64,000 nt of DNA from Lichenicola cladoniae (GTDB lineage: Bacteria; Pseudomonadota; Alphaproteobacteria; Acetobacterales; Acetobacteraceae). The notes below the pieces were generated by a model, which ran no database searches, was not told the DNA's origin, and saw only the letters and a list, made by a program, of their open reading frames with translations. The first letter of the stretch is position 1. Each line of letters begins with the position of its first letter. The stretch lies in contig NZ_CP053708.1 of NCBI RefSeq assembly GCF_013201075.1, forward strand, positions 3,973,501-4,037,500. The letters are read 5' to 3'. Shown here piece after piece: positions 45,837 to 56,903 of the stretch. The translations under genes were made by a program, and so were the position numbers.

Positions 45837-47325
45837 CGGTGGCCAGTCCGACGATCGCGGAGGCGGTCGCCTGGCTCCGGTCCAGCACGCCGCGCACCCG
45901 GCCGCGGCGCATGACCATGATCCGGTCCGCCATGCCGAGGATTTCAGGAAGCTCGGACGACACCATGATCACCGAGACGCCCTTGGCGACCATCTCGCCC
46001 ATCAGCCGGTGGACCTGCGCCTTGGCGCCGACGTCGATGCCCTTGGTCGGCTCGTCCAGGATCAGTACGCGGGGCTGGGTCGCCAGCCATTTGGCGATCA
46101 CCACCTTCTGCTGGTTGCCGCCGGAGAGTTCGTCGACCCGCTGGTCGAGCCCGGACATCTTCACGCCCAGCGCCGTGGCAAACACGCTGCTCTCGGCCCG
46201 CTGTTTCCGGCGGCTGAGAAACGGCCCGGTCCGGAAACGTTGCAGGCTCGGCATGGTGATGTTGTCGCGGATCGGCAGTTTCAGGTGCGCGCCCTGGCTC
46301 TGACGGTCCTCCGGCACCAGTGCGATGCCGAGCCCGATCGCCTCCTGCGGGGAGTTTATCCGGACGGGCTTGCCTTCGAGCACGATCCGGCCGCGATGGG
46401 CGGGGTGGAGACCGAACAGGGCCTCCATGACCTCGGAGCGACCGGCGCCGATCAGCCCGTACACGCCGAGGATCTCGCCGCGGCGCAGCGAGAAGCTGAC
46501 ATCCTCGAATTCGAGCGAGCGGCCGAGCGCCTCGACCCGCAGCACCTCGTCGCCGATCGGCACGTCCAGCTTTGGAAAGATCTGGTCGATTGCGCGCCCG
46601 ACCATCATGTTGACCAGGCGGTCGCGGCCGATGCCTTCCAGCTCGCCCTGGCCGACACCCGCACCGTCGCGAAACACCGCATAGCGGTCGCACAACTCGA
46701 ACACTTCCTCGAACTTGTGGGAGATGAACAGGATCGCGCGTCCTTCGTCACGCAGCGATCGGGTGATCGCGAACAACTGCTCCGCCTCGCAAAGCGACAG
46801 CGCAGCGGTCGGTTCGTCCATGATGATGATGCGCGCCTCGTTCGACAGCGCTCGTGCGATCTGCACCAGATGGCGCTGCGCTACCGACAGGCGCTTCAGC
46901 CTGACGCCCGGATCGATCGACGGGTCGAGGCGCGCCAGCACGGTCCTGGCCCGGCTGTTCATCACCGCCCAGTCCACCGTCCTGATGCCCGGCAGCCGGG
47001 CCCGTGTCGGACGCCCGGTGATGAAGATGTTTTCCGCCACCGACAACTCGTCGAACAGCACTGCCTCCTGGAAGATCGCGCTGATCCCGAGATCGCGTGC
47101 CTGGTCCGGAGAGGTGATGGCGATCGGCGCACCATTGAGGCTGATCGTGCCGCTGTCGGCCCGCACGATCCCGGTCATGATCTTGACCAGCGTCGACTTG
47201 CCGGCACCGTTCTCGCCCAGGAGCACCGTCACGCAGCCGGGATAGAGATCCAGCGTACCGCTGGTCAAAGCCTTGACGCCGCCATAGGATTTGGCGACGT
47301 CGCGCAGGCTGAGGATCGCATCCAT
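45829..47325 (-). CDS. rhaT: L-rhamnose ABC transporter ATPase RhaT
   Basis: Predicted 498-residue tandem ATPase. First domain: Walker A GENGAGKST, Q-loop IFQEAVLF, signature LSVAQRHLVQIARA, Walker B IIIMDEPTAALS. Second domain: GLIGAGRSE, LSGGNQQKVVIAKW and VLILDEPTKGIDVG. The ATG at 47325 is chosen because the open stretch upstream belongs to another frame of rhaS. It lies 17 bp after rhaS. This is the RhaT of rhizobial nomenclature, not the E. coli proton symporter of the same name. Confidence 0.9.
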   Translation of the reverse strand: MDAILSLRDVAKSYGGVKALTSGTLDLYPGCVTVLLGENGAGKSTLVKIMTGIVRADSGTISLNGAPIAITSPDQARDLGISAIFQEAVLFDELSVAENIFITGRPTRARLPGIRTVDWAVMNSRARTVLARLDPSIDPGVRLKRLSVAQRHLVQIARALSNEARIIIMDEPTAALSLCEAEQLFAITRSLRDEGRAILFISHKFEEVFELCDRYAVFRDGAGVGQGELEGIGRDRLVNMMVGRAIDQIFPKLDVPIGDEVLRVEALGRSLEFEDVSFSLRRGEILGVYGLIGAGRSEVMEALFGLHPAHRGRIVLEGKPVRINSPQEAIGLGIALVPEDRQSQGAHLKLPIRDNITMPSLQRFRTGPFLSRRKQRAESSVFATALGVKMSGLDQRVDELSGGNQQKVVIAKWLATQPRVLILDEPTKGIDVGAKAQVHRLMGEMVAKGVSVIMVSSELPEILGMADRIMVMRRGRVRGVLDRSQATASAIVGLATDA

Positions 47326-47342
47326 TGCCGATGCCCCGCGGT

Positions 47343-48338
47343 TCAGAACAGCTTGGCGGCAGCGTCGATGTTGCTCTTGTCGTAGATCGTGGGCACACCG
47401 AGGGTGCCGTTCCCCTGTGCATCGAACGCGATCTTGCCGAGACGGCCTGCATCGATCGACTGTCCGGCCGCGCCCGTTCCCTTGATCAGGGCATGCGATA
47501 TCTCGACCACCGCATAGCCGATATCGACCGGGTTCCAGATGGCGAAGCTCTTGATCGTTCCCTTCGCCACGGCACCGGCGCATTCGCTCGGAAGCCCGAG
47601 ACCAGTCACGAACACCTTTCCGGTCTTGCCGGCATCCTCGACCGCCTTGGCGCTGGCGGTGATCCCGACGGTCGACGGGGCGATGATGACCGCGAGGTCC
47701 GGGTATTTCTGCAGCAGCGCCGTCGCCTCGCGATAGGATTTGTCCGAGAGGTCGTCGCCGTAGACCGTGGCGATGAGATCGAGGCCGGGGGTCTGCGGCA
47801 GCGCCTTCTTCATCGCCGCGATCCATGCGTTCTGGTTCGTCGACGTCACGGTGGCCGATACGATCGCCACCTTGCCCTTGCCGCCACAGGCATCGGACGC
47901 AAGCTTGTTGCAGGTGATGCCGACCTGTTCGTCGGTCGCGTCGGCAAGATACAGCAACCTTCCGTCCGCAACGGTCGAGTCGTACGTGACCACCTTGATC
48001 CCGCGTTGCAGAGCCCGCTTGCAGGCCGGTACCAGCGCGTCCGGATCGTTGGCTGAAATCGCGATCGCATCGACATGCTGCGCGATCAGCGCGTTGATCA
48101 CGTCGATCTGGTTCTCGGCCGCGGTGTTTGTCGGGCCGGTGAAGATGACCTCGATGCCGCCGATGGATTTCGCAGCCTCGTCGCCACCGACATGCACGGC
48201 ATTGAAGAAGCCGATTCCCAGCGACTTCGCAACGATGGCAATCCGCAAGGGTGCCGCCGCGACGGCCGGCCGCCATAGGCCGGCACCCGAGACGGCGGTG
48301 GCTGCACCGAGGCCGGCAAGCAGGGTTCTTCTGTACAT
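47343..48338 (-). CDS. rhaS: L-rhamnose-binding periplasmic protein RhaS
   Basis: Predicted 331-residue substrate-binding protein. The N-terminus has YRRTLLAGLGAATAVSGAG with a twin-arginine look and a cleavage site after AVA. Mature hallmarks: GFFNAVHVGGDEAAKSIG, IFTGPTNTAAENQIDVI and AIAISANDPDALVPACKRA, as in autoinducer-2/rhamnose-type binding proteins. The ATG at 48338 follows GGAGGAAA. This is the RhaS of the ABC transporter, not the AraC-type regulator of E. coli. Confidence 0.9.
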   Translation of the reverse strand: MYRRTLLAGLGAATAVSGAGLWRPAVAAAPLRIAIVAKSLGIGFFNAVHVGGDEAAKSIGGIEVIFTGPTNTAAENQIDVINALIAQHVDAIAISANDPDALVPACKRALQRGIKVVTYDSTVADGRLLYLADATDEQVGITCNKLASDACGGKGKVAIVSATVTSTNQNAWIAAMKKALPQTPGLDLIATVYGDDLSDKSYREATALLQKYPDLAVIIAPSTVGITASAKAVEDAGKTGKVFVTGLGLPSECAGAVAKGTIKSFAIWNPVDIGYAVVEISHALIKGTGAAGQSIDAGRLGKIAFDAQGNGTLGVPTIYDKSNIDAAAKLF

Positions 48339-48394
48339 GATGGTTTCCTCCGTTGGTGGCCGCTCTTTGGCGGCTTCACAGAAACTGTATCGGA

Positions 48395-49198
48395 TCAGGC
48401 GACGGCAGCGACTGGATGGGTGTCCTCCGCACGTGCGACGATCACGGTGATGCTGGCGGCGCGAAGCGGTTCGAGTTCCTCGGTCCGTGCACCGGAATCG
48501 GTGACGATCGTCGTGATGCGCGATAGCGGGATCACGATCATCGAGGATTGCTTGCGAAGCTTCGTGCTGTCGGCAAGGAGGATCACCTGCTCGGCGCGTG
48601 CCAGCAGCTTGTTCTGCGACTGCACGATGAGCGGGTCGTTCTCCATCATCCCGAACCGGTTCAGGCCGAAACAGGAGGTGAACAGCTTGGCGCCCCAGAA
48701 ATGGTCGGTCACGTCGCACTCGAACGGCGACAGCACGATCGACTGTTCCCGGTAGATCGTGCCGCCCGGCAGGGTGACCCGGTTCCGGGTGTGATTGACG
48801 AGTTGTGCCGCTAGCGGGAACGAGTTCGTCATGATGTCGAGCTCGGCGTTCTCCAGGAACTTCGCCAGGCAGAAGGTCGTGCTGCCGCCACCGATGATGA
48901 TGCTGTCGCCCGGCTCGATCAGGCCGGCCGCCAGCTGCGCGATCGCCTGCTTCTCGCCGACCTGGACATCCTGGCTGAGTGCCAGCGGCACGCCGACCAG
49001 ATGCGGCTGGAAGCGCGGGTTGAGGGCCTCGACCCCACCACGCACCCGTCGCACCTCGTCGCGATCGCTCATCGCCACGATGTCGCGCCGGATCGTCGCC
49101 TCCGAAGCACCGAGCAGTTCGCATAGATCGATCACGCTGACGACCGCCCGTTCCTCGGCGATTTTCAGGATCAGCCGATGACGCTCACGCTCCAACAC
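48395..49198 (-). CDS. rhaR: DeoR family transcriptional regulator of the rhamnose locus
   Basis: Predicted 267-residue repressor. The N-terminal DeoR helix-turn-helix reads ERERHRLILKIAEERAVVSV, then LLGASEATIRRDIVAMSDRDEV. The sugar-phosphate-binding domain contains IIGGGSTTFCLAKFL, TNSFPLAAQL, LPGGTIY and LLADSTKLRKQSSMIV. The GTG at 49198 aligns with the usual first residue of the family; an ATG at 49249 would start inside the candidate operator. It leads the minus-strand operon and probably represses both it and divergent rhaD. Confidence 0.88.
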   Translation of the reverse strand: MLERERHRLILKIAEERAVVSVIDLCELLGASEATIRRDIVAMSDRDEVRRVRGGVEALNPRFQPHLVGVPLALSQDVQVGEKQAIAQLAAGLIEPGDSIIIGGGSTTFCLAKFLENAELDIMTNSFPLAAQLVNHTRNRVTLPGGTIYREQSIVLSPFECDVTDHFWGAKLFTSCFGLNRFGMMENDPLIVQSQNKLLARAEQVILLADSTKLRKQSSMIVIPLSRITTIVTDSGARTEELEPLRAASITVIVARAEDTHPVAAVA

Positions 49199-49235
49199 TC
49201 CATTGCTCCACCCACACGGTGCGATGATCTGGCAG

Positions 49236-49284
49236 CATAAACCAATCATGGTCAAGCACCGGCCGCCTTATATGAATGTTTATG
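49236..49284. promoter_or_regulatory. Candidate rhamnose-regulator operator pair
   Basis: Two facing arms in the rhaR-rhaD gap: CATAAACCAATCAT at 49236-49249, and ATGAATGTTTATG at 49272-49284, whose complement reads CATAAACATTCAT. They share CATAAAC and TCAT. The gap would carry both divergent promoters, so this is the natural place for the DeoR-type repressor to bind. Confidence 0.45.
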
Positions 49285-49368
49285 ATCGAACTTGATCCGA
49301 GTTGACCGTCATGCGATGACGATATGGCAATGGCCCGAGACGGCCTACGCCGGACCGGGAGGCCATCC

Positions 49369-51495
<2,127 letters not shown>

Positions 51496-51517
51496 AACAA
51501 ACCGGGAGAAGATCAAC

Positions 51518-52834
51518 ATGAACGAGATCATCAAGATCCGACCAGCTGATCCCGATTTTCGCGCCGAGCAGAATGCCGCGCTGAACGCCGCTCTGCAGGA
51601 GGATTACGAGATCCTCGGCCGACGCATGGCGCGACGCGGCATCGACATCGAGACGGTGACCGAACTCGTGTCCCGCTTCGGGGTCGCGGTGCCATCCTGG
51701 GGCACCGGCACCGGCGGAACCCGGTTCGCGCGCTTCCCCGGCGGTGGCGAGCCGGCCAACGTGTTCGACAAGATCGCCGACTGCGCGGTGATCAACAGCC
51801 TGACCGGCGCGACGCCCGCGATCTCGCCGCATTTTCCGTGGGACGAGGTGGCCGATTTCGCCGAGCTTCGGCAGTACGCCGCAACCCTCGGCCTGGGCTT
51901 CGATGCGGTCAATTCCAACACCTTCCAGGATCACCCGAGCCACGGCGACCACCCGCTCTCCTACAAGTTCGGCAGCCTGAGCCACACCGACCCGGCGGTG
52001 CGGGCGCAGGCGATCCGGCACAATATCCGATGCATCGAGGCCGGCGAGCAGCTGGGCAGCAAGGCGCTGACGATCTGGATCGGCGACGGCTCGAATTTTC
52101 CGGGGCAGTCGCATTTCGGCCGGTCGTTCGATCGCTATATCGACAGCGTCAAGCAGATCGCGACCGCCCTGCCGCCGGACTGGTCGGTGTTTCTCGAGCA
52201 CAAGATCTACGAGCCGGCGTTCTACTCGACGGTGATCCAGGATTGGGGTTCGTCGCTGCTGGCAGCGCAGGAGGTCGGACCGCAGGCAAGCTGCCTGGTC
52301 GATCTCGGCCACCATGCGCCGAACGTCAATATCGAGATGATCGTGTCGCGCCTGATCCATGCCGGCAAGCTGGCCGGGTTCCACTTCAACGATTCGAAAT
52401 ACGGCGATGACGACCTGGATGCCGGGGCGATCGATCCGTTCCGCCTGTTCCTGGTCTTCAACGAGCTGGTCGATGTCGAGGCCGGAAGCGGTTTTGCAAA
52501 GGCGCCGGCCTACATGATCGACCAGTCGCACAACGTGACCGACCCGATCGAGAGCCTGATTTCGTCCGCGATCGAGATCCAGCGCGCCTATGCACAGGCA
52601 TTGCTGGTCGACCGGGCCGCCCTGGTCGGGTTCCAGGACACCAATGACCCGATGATGGCCAACCAGGAACTCAAGAGGGCCTTCACCACCGATGTCGCGC
52701 CGATCCTGGCGATGGCACGCGCACGCGAGGGTGCCGCGATCGAGCCGCTGGCCGCCTACCGTGCGAGTGGCTATCGTCAGGCCTGCATCGCCCGGCGGCC
52801 CGTGCGCACGGCCGGCGGCGGCGGTATCGTCTGA
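51518..52834 (+). CDS. rhaI: L-rhamnose isomerase, RhaI type
   Basis: Predicted 438-residue isomerase converting L-rhamnose to L-rhamnulose. It belongs to the xylose-isomerase-like barrel family rather than the E. coli RhaA family. Metal and substrate residues lie in FDAVNSNTFQDHP, FLEHKIYEPAFYST, VDLGHHAPNVNIEM and FHFNDSKYGDDDLDAG. The ATG at 51518 follows GGGAGAAG, 22 bp after rhaD. It completes the pathway together with rhaK, rhaU and rhaD. Confidence 0.93.
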   Translation: MNEIIKIRPADPDFRAEQNAALNAALQEDYEILGRRMARRGIDIETVTELVSRFGVAVPSWGTGTGGTRFARFPGGGEPANVFDKIADCAVINSLTGATPAISPHFPWDEVADFAELRQYAATLGLGFDAVNSNTFQDHPSHGDHPLSYKFGSLSHTDPAVRAQAIRHNIRCIEAGEQLGSKALTIWIGDGSNFPGQSHFGRSFDRYIDSVKQIATALPPDWSVFLEHKIYEPAFYSTVIQDWGSSLLAAQEVGPQASCLVDLGHHAPNVNIEMIVSRLIHAGKLAGFHFNDSKYGDDDLDAGAIDPFRLFLVFNELVDVEAGSGFAKAPAYMIDQSHNVTDPIESLISSAIEIQRAYAQALLVDRAALVGFQDTNDPMMANQELKRAFTTDVAPILAMARAREGAAIEPLAAYRASGYRQACIARRPVRTAGGGGIV

Positions 52835-52885
52835 GGCCTGTCGCCACCGACGATGCGGCAGACCATGCCGCCGGAGAAGACGCCC

Positions 52886-53623
52886 ATGCGGATCGGCCTG
52901 TTCATCCCGTGCTTCATCGACACCTTCTATCCCGATGTCGGCATTGCCACGCTTGAACTGCTGGAGCGGCTGGGTCTGGACGTCGCCTATCCATTCGACC
53001 AGACCTGCTGCGGGCAGCCGATGGGCAATAGCGGCTTCACGGCCGAGTGCCATGCGGTCGAGCGGCTGTTCGTCGAGAATTTTGCGGGTTTCGATGCGAT
53101 CGTTTGTCCCTCGGCATCCTGCACCAACCAGGTGCGGAACAAGTTCAGCGTCGATGACGAGGCCGGACGGCTGGTCCGGGGCAAGACCTACGAGCTGGTC
53201 GAGTTCCTGCACGACGTCATCGGCCTGGACCGCCTGCCCCGCGCCGAGTTCCCATACCAGGTGACGCTGCATAATAGCTGCACCGCATTGCGCGCACTCG
53301 ACCATGAGCCGGCGCCGGAGATGAACCTGCCGTTCCACTCGAAACCGCGCGCCCTGCTGGCAACGGTCGAGGGGCTGACCATCGTGGAGACCGATCGCGC
53401 CGGCGAGTGCTGCGGTTTCGGCGGCACCTACTCGGTGACCGAGGAAGCGGTTTCCGCGCGCATGGGGCTGGACAAGGTGACGCGGCAGCAGAACACCGGC
53501 GCTGCCTACGTGGTCTCCGCCGACATGTCCTGCCTGATGCACCAGCAGGGCTGCGCAGCCCGCGCAGGGATCGACCTGAACTATCTGCATATCGCGCAGA
53601 TCCTGAACGGATATCGGCCATGA
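52886..53623 (+). CDS. lutA: Lactate utilisation protein A (Fe-S oxidoreductase)
   Basis: Predicted 245-residue cysteine-rich protein of the LutA/YkgE family, part of the LutABC complex that oxidises L-lactate to pyruvate. Two CCG motifs are present, CCGQPMGNSG near residue 35 and CCGFGGTYS near residue 185, plus CPSASCTNQV. The ATG at 52886 is preferred to 52853 because GGAGAAG lies just before it and family members start with an RIGLFIPCFID-like strand. It overlaps lutB (ATGA). Confidence 0.92.
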   Translation: MRIGLFIPCFIDTFYPDVGIATLELLERLGLDVAYPFDQTCCGQPMGNSGFTAECHAVERLFVENFAGFDAIVCPSASCTNQVRNKFSVDDEAGRLVRGKTYELVEFLHDVIGLDRLPRAEFPYQVTLHNSCTALRALDHEPAPEMNLPFHSKPRALLATVEGLTIVETDRAGECCGFGGTYSVTEEAVSARMGLDKVTRQQNTGAAYVVSADMSCLMHQQGCAARAGIDLNYLHIAQILNGYRP

Positions 53624-55098
53624 AGCGGATCGACATCGACCACGCCGAAGGGCGTTCACGCCGGATCGACACACCGGGACACCATCCGGAGCGCGAGGCA
53701 CAGCCACGCGGGGCGATCAGGCGCGGCAAACGCCCGATCGATCATGCCGAGGCGGCCGAGCGGTTCCTCGCGGCGCCGGACCATCTGGCCTTCCACGATC
53801 AGCGCCTTTGGGACCTACGGCAGAAGCGTGACCGCGAGGCGTTCGCCATTCCGGAATGGGAAGAGCTGCGCGACCTCGCCTCGTCGATCAAGGACTACGC
53901 CCTCGCCAACCTCGACACGCTGCTGGAGGAGTTCGAGCGAAACGCCCAGGCCAACGGTATCACCGTGCATTGGGCCAGGGACGGCGCCGAGCATAACCGG
54001 ATCGTGGTCGAGATCATGCGCCGCCACGACGCGCCACTCCTGGTCAAGAGCAAGTCGATGCTCACCGAGGAATGCGGCTTCCGCGACCATATGCAGGAAC
54101 AGGGGCTGGCGGTCATCGAGACCGACCTCGGGGAACGGATCCAGCAGCTCGACAACGAGGATCCGAGCCATGTGGTGGTGCCCGCCGTGCATAAGCTGCG
54201 CGCGGACGTCGCCGCGGTATTTGCCAAGACGCTCGGCACCGACCCGGACAATCACGATCCCGCCTATCTGGCCGAGCAGCAGCGTGAGAGCAACCGGCCG
54301 TTGATCCTGGGAGCCGGCGTCGGCATGACCGGCGCCAACTTCCTGGTTGCCGAGACCGGGACGGTCGTGGTCTGCACCAACGAGGGCAATGCCGACCTCT
54401 CGGCGAACGTGCCGCCGGTTCATATCGTATCGGCCGGCATCGAGAAGATCATCCCGCGAGCGGGCGACCTCGGCGTCTTCATCAGGCTGTTGTCGCGCTC
54501 CGCACTCGGCTCGCCGATCACCCAATACACCTCGCATTTCCGCGGCCCCAGGCTTGGGGCGGAGATGCACGTGATCCTGGTCGATAACGGGCGATCGGCG
54601 CGGCTCGGCATGCAGCAGTTCCGCTCGGCGCTGAAATGCATCCGGTGCGGCGCATGCATGAACACCTGCCCGGTCTATCGGCGCTCGGGCGGCCTGTCCT
54701 ACGGCGCCACCTACGCGGGACCGATCGGGCTGATCATCGATCCGACCATCGACCAGCGGAAATACTCCGCCCTGCCCTACGCCTCGACCCTGAACGGCTC
54801 CTGCACCGCCGTCTGCCCGGTCAAGATCGACATCCACCAGCAGATCCATGCCTGGCGCGGCATCATGGCGGAGCAGAAGGAGCCGTCGCGCACCAAACGC
54901 ACCGCGATGAAGGCGGCGGCACTCCTGCTGGCGCACCCGTCGGCCTACCGCGTCGCGGTGCGCACGGTCGGCACGGTGCTGCCGCACATGCCGCGTTTCG
55001 CGGTCTACAACCCGCTCAACGCCTGGGGACGCGGGCGCGAGGTGCCGAACGCGCCGCGCCGGACCTTCCATGACTGGTACAAGGCGAACCGGACGTGA
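53620..55098 (+). CDS. lutB: Lactate utilisation iron-sulfur protein B
   Basis: Predicted 492-residue Fe-S protein of the LutB/YkgF family. The N-terminal domain carries VVEIMRRHDAPLLVKSKSM and the NFLVAETGTVVVCTNEGNADL stretch. The cluster region has CIRCGACMNTCPVY near residue 345 and CTAVCPVKIDIH near residue 395. It works with LutA and LutC in lactate oxidation. The ATG overlaps the lutA stop, and its stop overlaps the GTG of lutC. Confidence 0.92.
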   Translation: MKRIDIDHAEGRSRRIDTPGHHPEREAQPRGAIRRGKRPIDHAEAAERFLAAPDHLAFHDQRLWDLRQKRDREAFAIPEWEELRDLASSIKDYALANLDTLLEEFERNAQANGITVHWARDGAEHNRIVVEIMRRHDAPLLVKSKSMLTEECGFRDHMQEQGLAVIETDLGERIQQLDNEDPSHVVVPAVHKLRADVAAVFAKTLGTDPDNHDPAYLAEQQRESNRPLILGAGVGMTGANFLVAETGTVVVCTNEGNADLSANVPPVHIVSAGIEKIIPRAGDLGVFIRLLSRSALGSPITQYTSHFRGPRLGAEMHVILVDNGRSARLGMQQFRSALKCIRCGACMNTCPVYRRSGGLSYGATYAGPIGLIIDPTIDQRKYSALPYASTLNGSCTAVCPVKIDIHQQIHAWRGIMAEQKEPSRTKRTAMKAAALLLAHPSAYRVAVRTVGTVLPHMPRFAVYNPLNAWGRGREVPNAPRRTFHDWYKANRT

Positions 55099-55694
55099 GC
55101 GCGCGCGACGCCATCCTGGCAGCCGTCCGTGGCAACAAACCGAGCCAGGCGGTGCCCCGGCCCGACGTGCCGTTCTTCGACCGGTTGGCCGACGACGCGC
55201 TGGTCGATGAATTCCGCCGGAGGCTGGAGCAGATGGGCGGACGCTGGCTCGATCCCGGCCCGGCCGAGGAGCCGCTGGCCCCGGCGCGGGCGCGGATCGC
55301 CCAGGCCGGGATCGTCTGCTCGAACGTGGCCAGGTTACCCGGCACCCGCACACTTGCAGCCGGGGATGCGCCGGCTTTGCTGCACGATGTCGACCTGGCG
55401 GTCGTTCGGGCGGCGTTCGGTATCGCCGAAACGGGTTCGGTCGCGTTCAGCGAGCGCGAACTGGTCGTCAACACGATCGGCTACCTGGCGCAGCACCTGC
55501 TGGTGATGCTCGATCCCGCAGATATCGTGGGCAATCTGCATCACGCCTACGCCCGGCCGGAGATGCATGCCGGCCACTACCTGGTGTTCCAGACCGGTCC
55601 TTCGGCAACGGCGGATATCGAGGGCGTGCTGATCCACGGTGCGCAAGGCGTGCGTTCGCTCACGGTCATGCTGGTAGCGCGCACGATCGCCTGA
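55095..55694 (+). CDS. lutC: Lactate utilisation protein C
   Basis: Predicted 199-residue LutC/YkgG family protein, third component of the lactate oxidation complex. The hallmark is the C-terminal GPSATADIEGVLIHGAQGVRS segment near residue 165, preceded by FGIAETGSVAFSE. It starts with GTG at 55095, coupled to lutB. Ends the plus-strand run that starts at rhaD, so lactate formed by the RhaD dehydrogenase domain can be consumed directly. Confidence 0.9.
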   Translation: MSARDAILAAVRGNKPSQAVPRPDVPFFDRLADDALVDEFRRRLEQMGGRWLDPGPAEEPLAPARARIAQAGIVCSNVARLPGTRTLAAGDAPALLHDVDLAVVRAAFGIAETGSVAFSERELVVNTIGYLAQHLLVMLDPADIVGNLHHAYARPEMHAGHYLVFQTGPSATADIEGVLIHGAQGVRSLTVMLVARTIA

Positions 55695-55710
55695 ACGGAA
55701 TCGACGAGCT

Positions 55711-56517
55711 TCACGGCACCTTACGGAACTTCAGCAGAAAATTGTCGGCTTCGCCGATCGCCTGATATTTCGCGTGATCGACATTGCCCAGGCGATAGGT
55801 CGGCGGCAACGTCCACACGCCCTGCGGCCAGTGCGTGGTGTCACGCGGGTTTTGTTCGATTTCAGATTCCGCGACCAGCTTGAACCCCGCCTTCTCGATC
55901 AGCGCGATCGCGTAGTCCTCGCGGACATAGCCGTCGAGCGCCTGTGGATCCTGCTTGCGGTCGGGCCGGGCACGATGGTCGTCGATCCCGAGGATGCCGC
56001 CCGGCTTCAGCGCACGGTAGAACGCCGCGAGCACCGGCTTCACGTCACTATCGCCCATCCAGGTATGGAGGTTCCGGAAGGTCAGCACCATCCCGACGCT
56101 GTTCGGCGGCAAAAAATTGAGGTGATGCACCCCCAGTGCGGCAGTCCGCATGTTGCCATATCTCGATGGAGCGGCCGCGAACTTCGCCTGCAGCGCCGGC
56201 GGGAACGTCGCGTAGTAGCGTTCGTTGTCGTTTCCGGCCGGGTCGCCCAACACGGCAACATAGCGCCCCTTGTCGTGCAGATAGGGCGCGAGGATCTCGG
56301 TCCAGTAGCCGGTCAGCGGGAAGATCTCGGCGACCGACGAGTCCGGCTTCACACCGAGGAACGAAAGGACATCATAGGGGTGGCGGGCACCGTCACGCGC
56401 GATCGAAGCCGGGTTTCGGTTGGGCGCCGCGATGGCGCTCCGGAGCGCATCGTCGGCAACGGCGGATGTCGTCGCAAGCATTCCGGCCAGGATAGAGCAC
56501 GTCATCATCAGGCGCAT
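55711..56517 (-). CDS. Exported class I methyltransferase-like protein
   Basis: Predicted 268-residue protein with a signal peptide (RLMMTCSILAGMLATTSAVADD). The rest has a Rossmann methyltransferase pattern: VAEIFPLTGYWTEILAPYL near residue 60, VLGDP, MVLTFRNLHTWM near residue 140, and LKPGGILGIDDHRA. This fits predicted methyltransferases of the COG4798 type, many of which are exported. Finding S-adenosylmethionine outside the cytoplasm is unlikely, so the function is unclear. The ATG at 56517 has AGAGAGA upstream. It is divergent from the sensor kinase gene. Confidence 0.75.
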   Translation of the reverse strand: MRLMMTCSILAGMLATTSAVADDALRSAIAAPNRNPASIARDGARHPYDVLSFLGVKPDSSVAEIFPLTGYWTEILAPYLHDKGRYVAVLGDPAGNDNERYYATFPPALQAKFAAAPSRYGNMRTAALGVHHLNFLPPNSVGMVLTFRNLHTWMGDSDVKPVLAAFYRALKPGGILGIDDHRARPDRKQDPQALDGYVREDYAIALIEKAGFKLVAESEIEQNPRDTTHWPQGVWTLPPTYRLGNVDHAKYQAIGEADNFLLKFRKVP

Positions 56518-56903
56518 GGATAGTCTCTCTAGGAACAGGCTGGCGACGGGTTCGGAACCGCTCTCGGGGTCTGCAGGTCGAACTGCAGGCCGAAGCTCGA
56601 TGGGCAGGAACCTGCGAGGCGATGGACGATCGAGATGCCGAACCGCCATTTTCCATCGTTGGATGATGGGACATGGCACAGCATGATTACGGCCAGTGCC
56701 AGGACCGCCAGCACAAGCACGCATCGTGTCTCTCCGGCGTCCATCATCATCGTCGTGGTTCCTTGTCGCAGCGGTTCGGACGACGCGGTGATTGCAGCTT
56801 TCGACCGAAGCCGGAACACGGTCTCGACGAACTGCCGACGGTGATCGACGAACCCGATCCGGACGGCTGGTTGCGACGGCGGTCCGGCCATACAATCGCC
56901 GGA
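56518..56903. other. Divergent gap upstream of the sensor kinase
   Basis: About 386 bp; an open plus-strand frame runs through it in phase with the kinase but shows no conserved sequence. CTGCAG-gtcgaa-CTGCAG at 56571-56588 is the only symmetric element I notice. Confidence 0.35.
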
